From Pseudomonas fluorescens (GTDB lineage: Bacteria > Pseudomonadota > Gammaproteobacteria > Pseudomonadales > Pseudomonadaceae): a stretch of DNA of 64,000 nucleotides. The stretch's first letter is position 1. Every line of letters starts with the position of its first letter. The position numbers and the translations under genes are program-made. The notes below the pieces were generated by a model, which ran no database searches, was not told the origin of the DNA, and worked only from the letters and a program-made list of their open reading frames with translations. The stretch covers positions 3,224,001 through 3,288,000 of the forward strand of contig NZ_LT907842.1 in assembly GCF_900215245.1 (NCBI RefSeq), written 5' to 3'. Positions 1-7,365 of the stretch are shown in pieces.

Positions 1-83
1 ATTCGCGCTGCCACCGGCGACTTCGATTCAAACGCGGGAAGCAACAGCTTATCTTTCATGGTTTGGGCCAAAGACGCTTTCAT
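1..83 (-). CDS. Partial protein, N-terminal 27 residues (possibly ParB-like)
   Basis: An ATG at 83-81 overlaps the TGA stop of the upstream gene (ATGA), in keeping with the coupling seen throughout this operon. The reading frame is open to the window edge and begins MKASLAQTMKDKLLLPAFES. Nothing in 27 residues identifies a domain. In related elements a ParB-family gene often follows the replication genes at about this place, so a ParB-like product is a guess from position only. Confidence 0.5.
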   Translation of the reverse strand, partial: MKASLAQTMKDKLLLPAFESKSPVAAR

Positions 84-316
84 ACTCTGGCTCCTGGCTG
101 CTCATAAGCCGGGCTTGCCGCCAAAAGCTGGTCAATAATTTTCAAAGCACGATCTAGAGCGGCTTCAAGTTCGACAGTTGTCTCCAGCCGATAAACAATT
201 TCAGAGTTCATCGACCTGGCGTTGTCACGTGCTTCCAACGCGATGCGTTCGCGCATCCCGTCGGGAAGGCGAATAACGAATTTTTCTTCATGCAGACGCT
301 TTGGTTTGTTACTCAT
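80..316 (-). CDS. Arc-family ribbon-helix-helix DNA-binding protein
   Basis: A 78-residue protein. Residues about 10-50 fit the Arc/MetJ ribbon-helix-helix fold: a short beta strand (EEKFVIRLPDGMRERI) followed by a helix-turn-helix pair with the MNSEIVYRLE segment typical of Arc-like repressors. Such proteins bind operators as dimers of dimers, so it probably regulates genes of the integrated element. A good ribosome-binding site (GGAG, 6 bases before ATG) supports the start at 316. It lies 33 bases downstream of the NdpA-like gene and overlaps the next gene by 4 bases. The target is unknown. Confidence 0.75.
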   Translation of the reverse strand: MSNKPKRLHEEKFVIRLPDGMRERIALEARDNARSMNSEIVYRLETTVELEAALDRALKIIDQLLAASPAYEQPGARV

Positions 317-349
317 GGTGGGCTCCGATGCCTAGGGTAGAAAGTGTGT

Positions 350-1351
350 TCAGCGACGTTTCAACTGATCAGTGAGTTGGGTAGGTAACCCCTTGATGAC
401 TAATGAATTGGACGCCTCTTCGTACTCGATCTTGTCCCCTAGCAGATGCGCTTCAAAACTGATGGACAAGCCTTCGGCACGGCCGGTGAACCGACGGAAT
501 TGGTTGAGAGTGCGTTTATCCAGGGGGATTTCCGGCGACAGGCCGTAGTCCTTATTGCGGATATGGTCGTAGAACGCCTTGGGCCGATCTTCATCGATCA
601 GGCCCGACAGTTCCTCCAGGCCCATGGGTTCACCGAGCTTGGCCTGGCTGGTGGCGTAGTCCACCAGGGCCTTGGTTTTCTCGCGGGCCGATTCGTCTGG
701 CAGGTCTTCGTTTTCAACGAAGTCGCTGAACGCCTTGAGGAGGGTGCGGGTTTCGCCCGGGCCGTCGACGCCTTCCATGCAGCCAATGAAGTCGCTGAAA
801 TACCCCGAGATCTTCTTACCGTTCTTGCCTTTGATGTACGAGATGTACTGCTTGGACTGTTTGTTGTTCTGCCACTCGGACAGGTTGATACGCGCCGCCA
901 GGTGCAGCTGGCCAACGTCCAGGTGGCGTGAAGGAGTGACGTCCAGATCTTCAGTGACCACCACGCCTTCACTGTGATGGAGCAGGGCAACAGTTAGGTA
1001 GTCGGTCATGCCTTGCTGGTAATGGGCAAACAGTACGTGGCCACCGGTGGAGAGATTGGATTCTTCCATCAGCTTTTGCAGATGCTCGACCGCCGTGTGG
1101 CTGAAGGCCGTGAAGTCCTTGCCACCTTCAAAGTACTGCTTTAACCAGCCGCTAAACGGGTGCGCGCCGGACTCGGCATGGAAGAAACCCCAGGCCTTGC
1201 CTTGTTTGGCGTTATAGCTCTCGTTGAGGTCGGCAAGCATGTTCTCGATGGCGACCGATTCGGATAGCTCCGAATCGCGTGCCTGGAGAATAGCTGGTGT
1301 GCCATCGGGTTTTTTGTCGATCAGGTGGACGATGCAATGACGGATAGGCAT
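350..1351 (-). CDS. NdpA/YejK-family nucleoid-associated protein
   Basis: A 333-residue protein of the 37-kDa nucleoid-associated family (NdpA/YejK), by overall pattern: an N-terminal [13 protein letters not shown] segment, a central region with [10 protein letters not shown], and a C-terminal [15 protein letters not shown] region followed by a beta-rich end. Family members bind the nucleoid; copies carried by mobile elements are thought to influence host chromatin or element maintenance. The start codon overlaps the stop of the upstream gene (TAATG), so translation is probably coupled. A second chromosomal copy would be expected elsewhere in the host. The family assignment is firm; the role within the element is inference. 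Confidence 0.85.
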   Translation of the reverse strand: MPIRHCIVHLIDKKPDGTPAILQARDSELSESVAIENMLADLNESYNAKQGKAWGFFHAESGAHPFSGWLKQYFEGGKDFTAFSHTAVEHLQKLMEESNLSTGGHVLFAHYQQGMTDYLTVALLHHSEGVVVTEDLDVTPSRHLDVGQLHLAARINLSEWQNNKQSKQYISYIKGKNGKKISGYFSDFIGCMEGVDGPGETRTLLKAFSDFVENEDLPDESAREKTKALVDYATSQAKLGEPMGLEELSGLIDEDRPKAFYDHIRNKDYGLSPEIPLDKRTLNQFRRFTGRAEGLSISFEAHLLGDKIEYEEASNSLVIKGLPTQLTDQLKRR

Positions 1352-1590
1352 TAGATTGCCTCCTGCGAATGTAGGGTTTGAGGTCGATCAGCACGACGAA
1401 TACGGGCTTTGGCATTAAGGCCTGAGCGGTAATCGCTTGCGGTTGATGAGGTGTAAATCGATCCAAGGCCAGACTTGGTGAACTTGATGTGGCCACCTTG
1501 AGTGCGAGACACCGTCCAGCCATTCGCTTCAGCAAACTTCACGAGTACACGAAGGCTCTCGCTTTTTCCGCGTAGGAGATTGGTGGTCAT
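1351..1590 (-). CDS. HicA/YcfA-like small protein, no antitoxin partner seen
   Basis: A 79-residue protein. Residues about 12-55 resemble the double-stranded-RNA-binding-like fold of HicA mRNA interferases: a helix ([13 protein letters not shown]) then [16 protein letters not shown], where a Gly-Gly-His takes the place of the usual catalytic Gly-Ser/Thr-His. It overlaps both neighbours by 3-4 bases. A HicB antitoxin would be expected next door but neither neighbour looks like one, so this may be a HicA-fold protein used in element biology rather than a toxin. The C-terminal 25 residues are unlike HicA. Assignment is by motif only. Confidence 0.5.
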   Translation of the reverse strand: MTTNLLRGKSESLRVLVKFAEANGWTVSRTQGGHIKFTKSGLGSIYTSSTASDYRSGLNAKARIRRADRPQTLHSQEAI

Positions 1591-2108
1591 AGCTCTGCAT
1601 CCCTGGCTGCCAGAACGTTACCGGTCTGGATCGCGATGATTTCAGCCTGGTCGCCAGGAAACTTGGTACCGAGCTCATGCAAAAAGTGACGCGTAGCCTC
1701 ACGTGCTCCAGGCACGCGGAACACCACGCTGCAGTGCTGAACTTCCGCGGGGTGTTGCAGATGAGACATGACGGCCACTTTCAGCGAGCAGCACTGGAGG
1801 TAGCGGGGCACCCAAACCGACCAGAAGTAACTGGATAGCAAGGCGCCCGCGCAGAGCAGTTCAACGGTAATTGTTGCGCTGGGCGTGTTGGTCAGCTCGA
1901 CGTAGCCGAGCTTCTCAAACTCCAACAGATCCTCACGCATGCTCATTGGGACCACGGTGCTGTGGTCACGAGCAAGGCGGCCGATCGCTTGAGCTAATGC
2001 GTCGAGCTCCACTGGGTTTATCCCAGATTTATGGGCATGAGCCACGGAAGAGGCTTCGAACACGGCACCGGCATGGATACTAGGAAATAGCTCGGCGCTA
2101 CTGTGCAT
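1587..2108 (-). CDS. Hypothetical protein of the integrated element
   Basis: The start at 2108 (MHSSAELF) is chosen because AGGAGGT lies just upstream; a longer frame to 2201 lies inside the preceding gene. The product has 173 residues, without signal peptide or clear membrane segment, although a Cys/Trp-containing stretch (LLCAGALLSSYFWSVWVP) sits near the middle. It overlaps the downstream gene by 4 bases and the upstream zinc-ribbon gene by 11. Position in a replication/partition operon suggests an element-maintenance role. I do not recognise the family. Confidence 0.6.
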   Translation of the reverse strand: MHSSAELFPSIHAGAVFEASSVAHAHKSGINPVELDALAQAIGRLARDHSTVVPMSMREDLLEFEKLGYVELTNTPSATITVELLCAGALLSSYFWSVWVPRYLQCCSLKVAVMSHLQHPAEVQHCSVVFRVPGAREATRHFLHELGTKFPGDQAEIIAIQTGNVLAARDAEL

Positions 2109-2292
2109 CCGACACCTCCTGAAGCTCCTCGATGTCATAGCTATTGCAAGTAGGGCAAATAAGCTCGTCCACTTCACCGCCGGGTAAGGCTGGAGCGCCA
2201 CTCACTTGATGTTTTGGGTGGTGGCTATCGCATTGAAGGCACCAGTGAGTGATGCGGACGAGAGTATTCATCGCTGAGGTGTGCTTTTTCAT
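2098..2292 (-). CDS. Small zinc-ribbon protein
   Basis: A 64-residue protein with two CxxC knuckles (WCLQCDSH near residue 18 and LICPTCNSYD near residue 46), spaced as in rubredoxin-like zinc ribbons. Such small proteins bind nucleic acid or act as adaptors. The start codon overlaps the helicase stop (ATGA), so it is expected to be co-translated with the helicase. No further function can be read from the sequence. Confidence 0.65.
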   Translation of the reverse strand: MKKHTSAMNTLVRITHWCLQCDSHHPKHQVSGAPALPGGEVDELICPTCNSYDIEELQEVSDAQ

Positions 2293-3638
2293 AGTTGAGC
2301 CCCTTGCCAGCCGGCGTTGGGACTGAGGTTGGCAAACCGGGTCTGATTGGCGATGAAGGCTGTTCGTACGGTCCCAGTTGGGCCGTTACGCGCCTTGCCG
2401 AGAATGATTTCTGCAATGCCTTTGTGTTCGCTCTGAGGGTGGTACACCTCGTCCCGGTAGACGAACATAATCAGGTCCGCGTCCTGTTCAATCGCACCGC
2501 TATCACGGAGGTCTGCGTTGATCGGACGCTTATTTGGCCGACGCTCCAGATCTCGGTTGAGCTGGGAAAGCGCAACCACCGGGCAATTCATCTCTTTCGC
2601 CAGGGCCTTGAGGGATTGGGATATAGCGCTGATCTCGTTGGCTCTGTTTTCCTGACCTGGGCAGCGCATGAGCTGCAGGTAATCGATCATGATCAAGCTC
2701 GGGTGCCCGAAGCGACGAGCTGCTCGACGAGATTTGGCTCTGATTACTGCAGGCGTGAGCGCTGATGAGTCGTCGATGACCAGGCGCTCGCCATAGCCAT
2801 TGATACGAGAAACCGCTGCAGTCAGCTTCGGCCAATCATCATCATCGAGCTTGCCCTTCAATAGCTTGCCCAGATCGATATGGCCTAGGATGCCCATCAA
2901 TCGATACATCAATGCTTTGGCCGGCATTTCCATGCTGAAAACCTGAACTGTACGATCAAGCTTTGCCTGCAGAGCCGTATCTATGAAGTTCAAGGCCAGA
3001 GAGGTCTTCCCCATAGACGGGCGCGCGCCGAGGATGATCAGGTCGGCTTCTTGAAAACCCGACGTCAGCTCGTCCAGATCCTCCAGGCCTGACGGCAGGC
3101 CGGTCACGGTGATATTGCCGTTGAAGTGTTCGTCTATTTGTTCAACGACGTTCGTCAGGCATTGGTTGATGTTTACGAATTCCGTTGCGCTCTTGCCTCC
3201 ACTCAGAGCGAACAGTTGCTGTTCAATTGATTCCTGAACATCCTCCGCACTTGCCAGCGGGTCTGTCGCCTCGCGAGAGCATTGGTATCCAAGGGACATG
3301 AGCTGTCTGAGCCGAGAGCGATTACGCACGATGGATGCGTAATGCTCGATGTTGGCTACAGACGGCGTATTTTTGGCCAGCTCGCCCAGATAGCTCAGCC
3401 CTCCGGCTTCGTCTGGCTCCTCCAACGCGTTGTGGACGGTGACGATGTCGAACGGAATCGACTTGTCAGCAAGGCTTGCCATTGTCCGGAACAGCAACCG
3501 ATGGTCGTGTCGAAAAAAATCAGAGGTATCCAGTTTGTCCGCGACGAGATCCCAGGTGTTGTTGTCGAGCAGTAGCCCACCTAACACACCTTGTTCAGCC
3601 TCTACGGAGTAGGGCGGTGATAGGTCAAGGTGATTCAT
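2289..3638 (-). CDS. dnaB: DnaB-like replicative DNA helicase
   Basis: A 449-residue protein, close to the usual DnaB length. The N-terminal domain starts PYSVEAEQGVLGGLLLDN, the standard DnaB opening. The RecA-like core has Walker A ARPSMGKTSLALNF (about residue 205), Walker B LIMIDYLQLMR, and the DLRDSGAIEQDADLI motif. It would load at an origin on the excised element and unwind it for replication. The chromosome will have its own dnaB; this copy lies within the ICE operon, ATGA-overlapped with both neighbours. Assignment is secure; autonomy from host DnaC/loader proteins is unknown. Confidence 0.95.
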   Translation of the reverse strand: MNHLDLSPPYSVEAEQGVLGGLLLDNNTWDLVADKLDTSDFFRHDHRLLFRTMASLADKSIPFDIVTVHNALEEPDEAGGLSYLGELAKNTPSVANIEHYASIVRNRSRLRQLMSLGYQCSREATDPLASAEDVQESIEQQLFALSGGKSATEFVNINQCLTNVVEQIDEHFNGNITVTGLPSGLEDLDELTSGFQEADLIILGARPSMGKTSLALNFIDTALQAKLDRTVQVFSMEMPAKALMYRLMGILGHIDLGKLLKGKLDDDDWPKLTAAVSRINGYGERLVIDDSSALTPAVIRAKSRRAARRFGHPSLIMIDYLQLMRCPGQENRANEISAISQSLKALAKEMNCPVVALSQLNRDLERRPNKRPINADLRDSGAIEQDADLIMFVYRDEVYHPQSEHKGIAEIILGKARNGPTGTVRTAFIANQTRFANLSPNAGWQGAQL

Positions 3639-3859
3639 TTCTCTGACTCCTGACCTATCTGAAGAAAACCACTCCCGTTGCGTGCCCCCAGGGCTTTGAC
3701 CATGTCGACTTCAACCTTCGCTGAATTGATCATGACCTGAGCAACCTCCGCTACCGCTTTAGCCCGTTCAATTTCCATTGGTTTTTCTGGGTCCAGGAGG
3801 CTCTCGATCGCGACGAACAGGTGATTACGTAGATCTTCAATCTTGTTCTTCATTTTCAA
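3635..3859 (-). CDS. Small helical hypothetical protein
   Basis: A 74-residue (or 72 from the second Met) hydrophilic, mostly helical protein overlapping the HNH gene by 23 bases and the helicase start by 4. The motif LRNHLFVAIESLLD followed by a helix rich in Ala/Val and ending in a flexible tail gives no family match that I can name. Its tight coupling to the helicase suggests an accessory replication function, which is inference from position. Confidence 0.5.
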   Translation of the reverse strand: MKMKNKIEDLRNHLFVAIESLLDPEKPMEIERAKAVAEVAQVMINSAKVEVDMVKALGARNGSGFLQIGQESEK

Positions 3860-4556
3860 CCTCCCGGATGGTGCGTATGAGTTTGCCGATAGCGCGTATT
3901 GCGGATTTCAGCTCTTCCGGATACCGATGAATGGTGTTACGACGCATGCGCTCTGCCCTCGTAAGCAACTCCAGGTTATTCAGGGCTATATGGGCCTTGT
4001 TGCCGTCCTTGAAGCACACGCACATGTTTAAAGGGACTGGTCCGTGATGCTCCTCCCAGAGCAGTACGTGCACCGCTTTCCAGTCAACGGGTGGATAACC
4101 GGTATCGGTGATTTTCTTCTGCTGATAGCCGTCAGGAGTCGTGCGCAGGCTGCCAACAGGGAGCCAGTTCCCTGGTTTATTCCCCGCCTTAAACTGCGTT
4201 TGAGTCATTCGGCCAGAGGAGGGGAGCCCCTTGAGGCCCTTATTCCACGGGACAAAACCCTTGGGAAAGCGGAATTCAGCGCCCAACTTGCCGTCAAGCC
4301 GGCCACAGAGACTACTGCGAAGAAACTCGGTGCTTTTGCTCAAACCCAGCCGTTTGGCTTTGGCGTAGACCTGATAGACGCTGAGCCCCAATTCGGCGGC
4401 TAGGACATGAGTCGGTTCATCGGGATAACGGGCAATGAGCGTGCGCTCTTCTGCCTCACTCCAAACATGGTGTTTGTGAACCGGGGTAAGCCCAAGCTGG
4501 GATCTGGCTTGTTCCAGCGCAGCCATGGCCAAAGGTGAAAGCGAATGAATTCTCAT
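3837..4556 (-). CDS. HNH-fold protein, central histidine replaced
   Basis: Start at 4556 (MRIHSLSP) is preferred because its ATG overlaps the upstream stop (ATGA); a longer frame to 4637 would lie inside that gene. The 239-residue product has an N-terminal helix-turn-helix region (ERTLIARYPDEPTHVLAAEL, then VYQVYAKAKRLGL) and a C-terminal HNH_3-like region around HVLLWEEHHGPVP and GNKAHIALNNLELL. The position normally occupied by the second catalytic His of HNH (V-x-H-x-N-G) is Phe here (VCFKDGNK), as I recall for a subfamily found in Pseudomonas elements. It may therefore bind DNA without cutting, or use other residues. Confidence 0.7.
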   Translation of the reverse strand: MRIHSLSPLAMAALEQARSQLGLTPVHKHHVWSEAEERTLIARYPDEPTHVLAAELGLSVYQVYAKAKRLGLSKSTEFLRSSLCGRLDGKLGAEFRFPKGFVPWNKGLKGLPSSGRMTQTQFKAGNKPGNWLPVGSLRTTPDGYQQKKITDTGYPPVDWKAVHVLLWEEHHGPVPLNMCVCFKDGNKAHIALNNLELLTRAERMRRNTIHRYPEELKSAIRAIGKLIRTIREVENEEQD

Positions 4557-5251
4557 TGTCTCCCCCCATGCCCAAGGGCTCCTTGCGACTGCTGTACAAC
4601 ACCACGATGCAGCCTGGCATGCTTGCCCTGGTCCCATCCCGCTTGCAAAGAGCGGGTGTCATGACCTTTGGCTTCGATGGGCTTGATAATGGCTAGTGTT
4701 AGTTTTGGATGGTGCCATTCCAGGTAGGCTTGGATCTCCAGCGCAGTGTTTTCGTCTATCCCGCCTGCAAACTGGTTCACCTTGGAGGCGACGGCATTGA
4801 GCCAGCCCTCTGCAAACAGTTGGCCGCGGTGACGTTTGGTTTTCAGTTTGCAGCGCTTCTGCTTGGCAACATGAGCTCGTCGGGCTGCGACAAGCTGGTG
4901 ATGCAGCGATGAATAGGTGTGAGCTGCCAGCTCGGGTGAAATACCTTTCCCTAAGAACTTGAAGGACCAGCCAAGTAACGGATTGAAATACGCCAAGTGG
5001 CTGCAATCGAAGGCTTGGGAGCAGATTGAGGCCAGGTGGTGCAACCAATCCTGCGGTGCCCGACGGGTTTTGGTACCCACAATGGCTTCTTCGATTGTAT
5101 GGGCAGCGACTTCGGTGTGTTCCAGGTTGTACTGCTTCATCAAATGGCGCGCTTGGCGAAGTGCAATTTCCACTTCGTTTGGGGCAGCGCCTTGTGATTT
5201 GGCCAGCGCCATGAGTTTGGCGACCTTGCTGAGGACTTTTTGCTTGTCCAT
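4553..5251 (-). CDS. DUF2786 domain protein
   Basis: Start at 5251 (MDKQKVLS) is chosen because its ATG overlaps the TAA of the upstream gene (TAATG). The first 40 residues (KVAKLMALAKS and NEVEIALRQARHLMKQYNL) are the signature of DUF2786, a domain of unknown function found on phages, plasmids and ICEs. Residues 90-150 are basic (KQKRCKLKTKRHRGQ), which suggests nucleic-acid contact. The product has 232 residues. Function is unknown; the domain call is by motif recall. Confidence 0.75.
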   Translation of the reverse strand: MDKQKVLSKVAKLMALAKSQGAAPNEVEIALRQARHLMKQYNLEHTEVAAHTIEEAIVGTKTRRAPQDWLHHLASICSQAFDCSHLAYFNPLLGWSFKFLGKGISPELAAHTYSSLHHQLVAARRAHVAKQKRCKLKTKRHRGQLFAEGWLNAVASKVNQFAGGIDENTALEIQAYLEWHHPKLTLAIIKPIEAKGHDTRSLQAGWDQGKHARLHRGVVQQSQGALGHGGRQ

Positions 5252-6009
5252 TAGTCGTCCCCTCCCTGTTGAAGGCGGGGGGAGAGCGCCTCTGACCACA
5301 GGCGAAGTGTTTCTTCCTCATCAGCAGAGAGGTGAGTGTGGGCAAGACAGTCCGCAACCTTCTGTTTCAAGGCGTCAAGACGGTTTTGAACACTCGAGCC
5401 ATCGTCGTAAGCAATCTCTTGCTCAACAGTTTGCACAACGTCATTACGCAGAGAGAGAACCGTGCTTATCCAAAAGGCACTTGGGCTGGTCCAGCCAATA
5501 AGCTTTCGAGTTCTGGCAGGCGATAGGTAATCACGGAGCCTGAGATTGAACTCCCTTGGGGAATAACCATTCCTGAAAACGTCTGCGCGATTGAGCGTCA
5601 GCGCTGTTTTAAGAATATCTAGGAGAGGGTCCAAAGCCGTTGACTCAGGAACAAAAGGTTCTGGATATGTTTCAGCTACCAGACGTTTGGCTTCGGCATA
5701 TCGACCTTGCTGACGCTGTTTGGCTTGGCTTTCGTCGCGGCCGCGCTTTTCCTTCGCGTGCTTTATGTTCGAGTTCACTGACTCGATTAGCTTCGCTGCG
5801 TCTTGCAAAAGCTGAATCTGTTCAACGCTCAACTGGGCGCCAATCCGACCGGGCAGATGGCAACCGCTTGTCAGGGCTCTGATTTCTCGTGCGGTTCCAC
5901 TGAACTTGGCTTGCAAGCTGCGCAATTGCTGAGCGCTGTAGTACTTGCCAACCTCTAGGATGAGATCTGCAGTAATACTGCGGGCGTCGGTAATGGAGGG
6001 TTTCGCCAT
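5251..6009 (-). CDS. Hypothetical protein downstream of parA
   Basis: A 252-residue soluble protein starting 1 base after the parA stop and sharing a TAATG overlap with the next gene. A charged, probably helical stretch (NIKHAKEKRGRDESQAKQRQ) follows a Gln/Leu-rich segment. No signal peptide or membrane segment is visible. Immediate coupling to parA raises the possibility of a partition partner, but it has no recognisable ParB motifs. Function unknown. Confidence 0.6.
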   Translation of the reverse strand: MAKPSITDARSITADLILEVGKYYSAQQLRSLQAKFSGTAREIRALTSGCHLPGRIGAQLSVEQIQLLQDAAKLIESVNSNIKHAKEKRGRDESQAKQRQQGRYAEAKRLVAETYPEPFVPESTALDPLLDILKTALTLNRADVFRNGYSPREFNLRLRDYLSPARTRKLIGWTSPSAFWISTVLSLRNDVVQTVEQEIAYDDGSSVQNRLDALKQKVADCLAHTHLSADEEETLRLWSEALSPRLQQGGDD

Positions 6010-6010
6010 T

Positions 6011-6871
6011 TCAACGACCCTCCCTCACCAAGTTGGCTACCTTTTCCTCGGTCATGGCCTCGAAGCGGTCACGCCATTCTGGGAAAAGCTCAATGGCCAA
6101 ACGGCGGATGACGACTAGGGCTGCCGGAGATATTCGGTTTGAAGGCTGTCGGTATTCCAGGCGATGTACTGGGACGCCCAGTGAAGAACCGCTACGAAAC
6201 ACCACTGCGCTGGGGACGACGCTATCCAGAACGTTGATTTCGTCATTGTCCTGGAAAATTTCCCGTACCGACTGCTCGATCATTTGCGCGTCAGTGGTTT
6301 GGTCGAGATTGTTGACGACGATCCGCACGGGAGGGATTTTCATGCCCAGGCGCCCATAGGCGCGCAGGCCGTCCAACATCTGCATGGTTCCCCGGCTGAA
6401 CTCCCGAGCAGCGAGCATATTGGGCGGAAGCGGGGAGATGACCAAATCAGAGGCTAGGACCACCATTTCGAGCATGGCCGATCTGGCGCCTTGGGTGTCA
6501 ATCAGTACCAGGTCGAAATGGTCTTTGAACGCCGGCATCAGGTTGGCGAGTCGCAACCGTCCGTCAGGTGCTTGCAGGAGCAGGCTGTTCAGTTGGTTGT
6601 TGATGTCGTTGGAAATGACAAGCGACAGGTTTGGAATCGCTGTGCTGGATATGATCTTGGCTGATTCGGTGATATTGAATGCCAGCAGGTCGTAGATGCC
6701 GCCCTGAGCTTCATCGACCAATTGGTAATACGAGGAGAGTGAGGGCTGTGCAGGATCTAGGTCGATGAGGAGCACGCGCAGCCCTGCATCCGCACAAAAA
6801 GCGCCGAGGTTGGCCTCGATGGTGGTTTTGCCTACGCCGCCTTTGGTCGAAACGACCGCAGAGATTTTCAT
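6011..6871 (-). CDS. parA: ParA/Soj-family partition ATPase
   Basis: A 286-residue ParA with the deviant Walker A KGGVGKTTIEANL at residues 10-22, LLIDLDPAQ (Walker A') near residue 35 and LVLIDTQGARS (switch/Walker B) near 120. ParA/Soj of PAPI-1-type elements is needed to keep the excised form, and is the gene nearest the attachment site, as here. It is the first gene of the minus-strand operon. Its upstream region holds a perfect inverted repeat covering the ribosome-binding site (6879-6906). Confidence 0.93.
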   Translation of the reverse strand: MKISAVVSTKGGVGKTTIEANLGAFCADAGLRVLLIDLDPAQPSLSSYYQLVDEAQGGIYDLLAFNITESAKIISSTAIPNLSLVISNDINNQLNSLLLQAPDGRLRLANLMPAFKDHFDLVLIDTQGARSAMLEMVVLASDLVISPLPPNMLAAREFSRGTMQMLDGLRAYGRLGMKIPPVRIVVNNLDQTTDAQMIEQSVREIFQDNDEINVLDSVVPSAVVFRSGSSLGVPVHRLEYRQPSNRISPAALVVIRRLAIELFPEWRDRFEAMTEEKVANLVREGR

Positions 6872-6878
6872 GGTTTGG

Positions 6879-6906
6879 AGCCTCTAATGTGGGTTCATTA
6901 GAGGCT
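6879..6906. promoter_or_regulatory. Perfect inverted repeat masking the parA ribosome-binding site
   Basis: Arms AGCCTCTAATG (6879-6889) and CATTAGAGGCT (6896-6906) are perfectly complementary over 11 bases with a 6-base loop. On the parA mRNA the arm nearer the start carries AGAGG, the likely Shine-Dalgarno, whose distal end lies 9 bases before ATG. The repeat could be a dimeric repressor operator (ParA or Arc-like autoregulation) or an RNA hairpin that lowers translation. There is no T-run, so it is not an obvious terminator. Confidence 0.55.
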
Positions 6907-6973
6907 GCGAGGCCACGGAAACAGCTATGTGTAGCGAACACGATCCTGGGCTCTGAAGCACTAAACCAATTGT

Positions 6974-7018
6974 CTTTTAACCAATTGGTCGTAGGTTCGA
7001 ATCCCACACGACCCACCA
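6974..7018 (+). other. ICE attachment site (attR/attL): 3' 45 bp of tRNA-Lys(UUU)
   Basis: The stretch from the anticodon loop CTTTTAA through the T-loop GGTTCGAATCC to ACGACCCACCA matches the 3' part of Pseudomonas tRNA-Lys(UUU). The acceptor 5' strand and D-arm are absent upstream, and the 5' anticodon-stem strand mispairs at one base (T against C), so this is not a working tRNA. It is what integration into a tRNA-Lys gene leaves at the end distal to the intact tRNA. The intact copy is expected at the far left end of the element. Confidence 0.85.
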
Positions 7019-7082
7019 TTTTTGAGACCAGTTAACGCTGGAATCGAATCTTAAGATCAGAGGCCAAAAGCGCTGATCGAAG

Positions 7083-7110
7083 AAGGCGACTGAGAGGTCG
7101 CCTTTTTTTT
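7083..7110 (+). terminator. Intrinsic terminator of the original tRNA-Lys transcript
   Basis: Hairpin AAGGCGAC / GTCGCCTT (8 bp, 6-base loop) runs directly into a T-run to 7110, one base before tRNA-Pro. Its place between the tRNA-Lys remnant and tRNA-Pro shows the chromosomal side begins here. Confidence 0.8.
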
Positions 7111-7111
7111 C

Positions 7112-7188
7112 CGGGGTATAGCGCAGTCCGGTAGCGCGCCTGCTTTGGGAGCAGGATGTCAGGAGTTCGAATCCCCTTACCCCGACCA
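7112..7188 (+). tRNA. tRNA-Pro(UGG)
   Basis: A 77-base cloverleaf: acceptor CGGGGTA pairs with TACCCCG, anticodon stem CCTGC/GCAGG encloses loop TTTGGGA with anticodon TGG, T-arm contains GTTCGAATCC, and CCA is encoded. It follows the tRNA-Lys remnant, consistent with a lys-pro tRNA pair near ndh in Pseudomonas. Confidence 0.95.
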
Positions 7189-7192
7189 TATT

Positions 7193-7229
7193 AAAAATCC
7201 TCGTATCGAAAGATACGGGGATTTTTTTT
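7193..7229 (+). terminator. Intrinsic terminator of tRNA-Pro
   Basis: The core stem CGTATC/GATACG with a GAAA loop is extended by AAAAATCC pairing with GGGATTTTT and followed by T residues. It closes the tRNA-Pro transcript. The A-run on the other side makes it able to act on both strands. Confidence 0.8.
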
Positions 7230-7263
7230 GTCTGCTGGAAAGCTAAGGCACCACGCAAAAAAA

Positions 7264-7352
7264 TGTGGGAGCGGGCTTGCCTGCGATGGCGTCTTATCAG
7301 CGTGTATAGCGTGTGCTGATCTACTGCCATCGCGGGCAAGCCCGCTCCCACA
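7264..7352. repeat. REP-like intergenic inverted repeat
   Basis: TGTGGGAGCGGGCTTGCC near the left end pairs with GGCAAGCCCGCTCCCACA near the right end; the arms continue as TGCGATGGC / GCCATCGCG, about 27 bases with one or two mismatches, around a 35-base centre. Related copies with the same TGTGGGAG ends occur at 40471-40562 and 48744-48837. It lies just downstream of ndh. Confidence 0.75.
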
Positions 7353-7365
7353 CGGCTGCGTGTTA

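Larger units (their letters stand above)
1..7018. mobile_element. Right end of an integrative conjugative element (PAPI-1/PFGI-1 type)
   Basis: Twelve minus-strand genes run from the left edge to position 6871 with 1-23 base overlaps or gaps below about 35 bases. They include parA, a DnaB-like replicative helicase, an NdpA-like nucleoid protein, an Arc-like regulator and an HNH protein. The block ends at a 45-bp copy of the tRNA-Lys 3' end (6974-7018). ParA as the gene nearest the attachment site, next to a tRNA-Lys/tRNA-Pro pair and ndh, is the arrangement known for PAPI-1-type elements in Pseudomonas. The conjugation genes and integrase would lie to the left, outside the window. That the element is complete or mobile cannot be judged here. 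Confidence 0.85.

Noticed and set aside
7264..7352. CRISPR-like repeat at 7264
   Set aside because: It is a single inverted repeat, not direct repeats with unique spacers; no cas genes.
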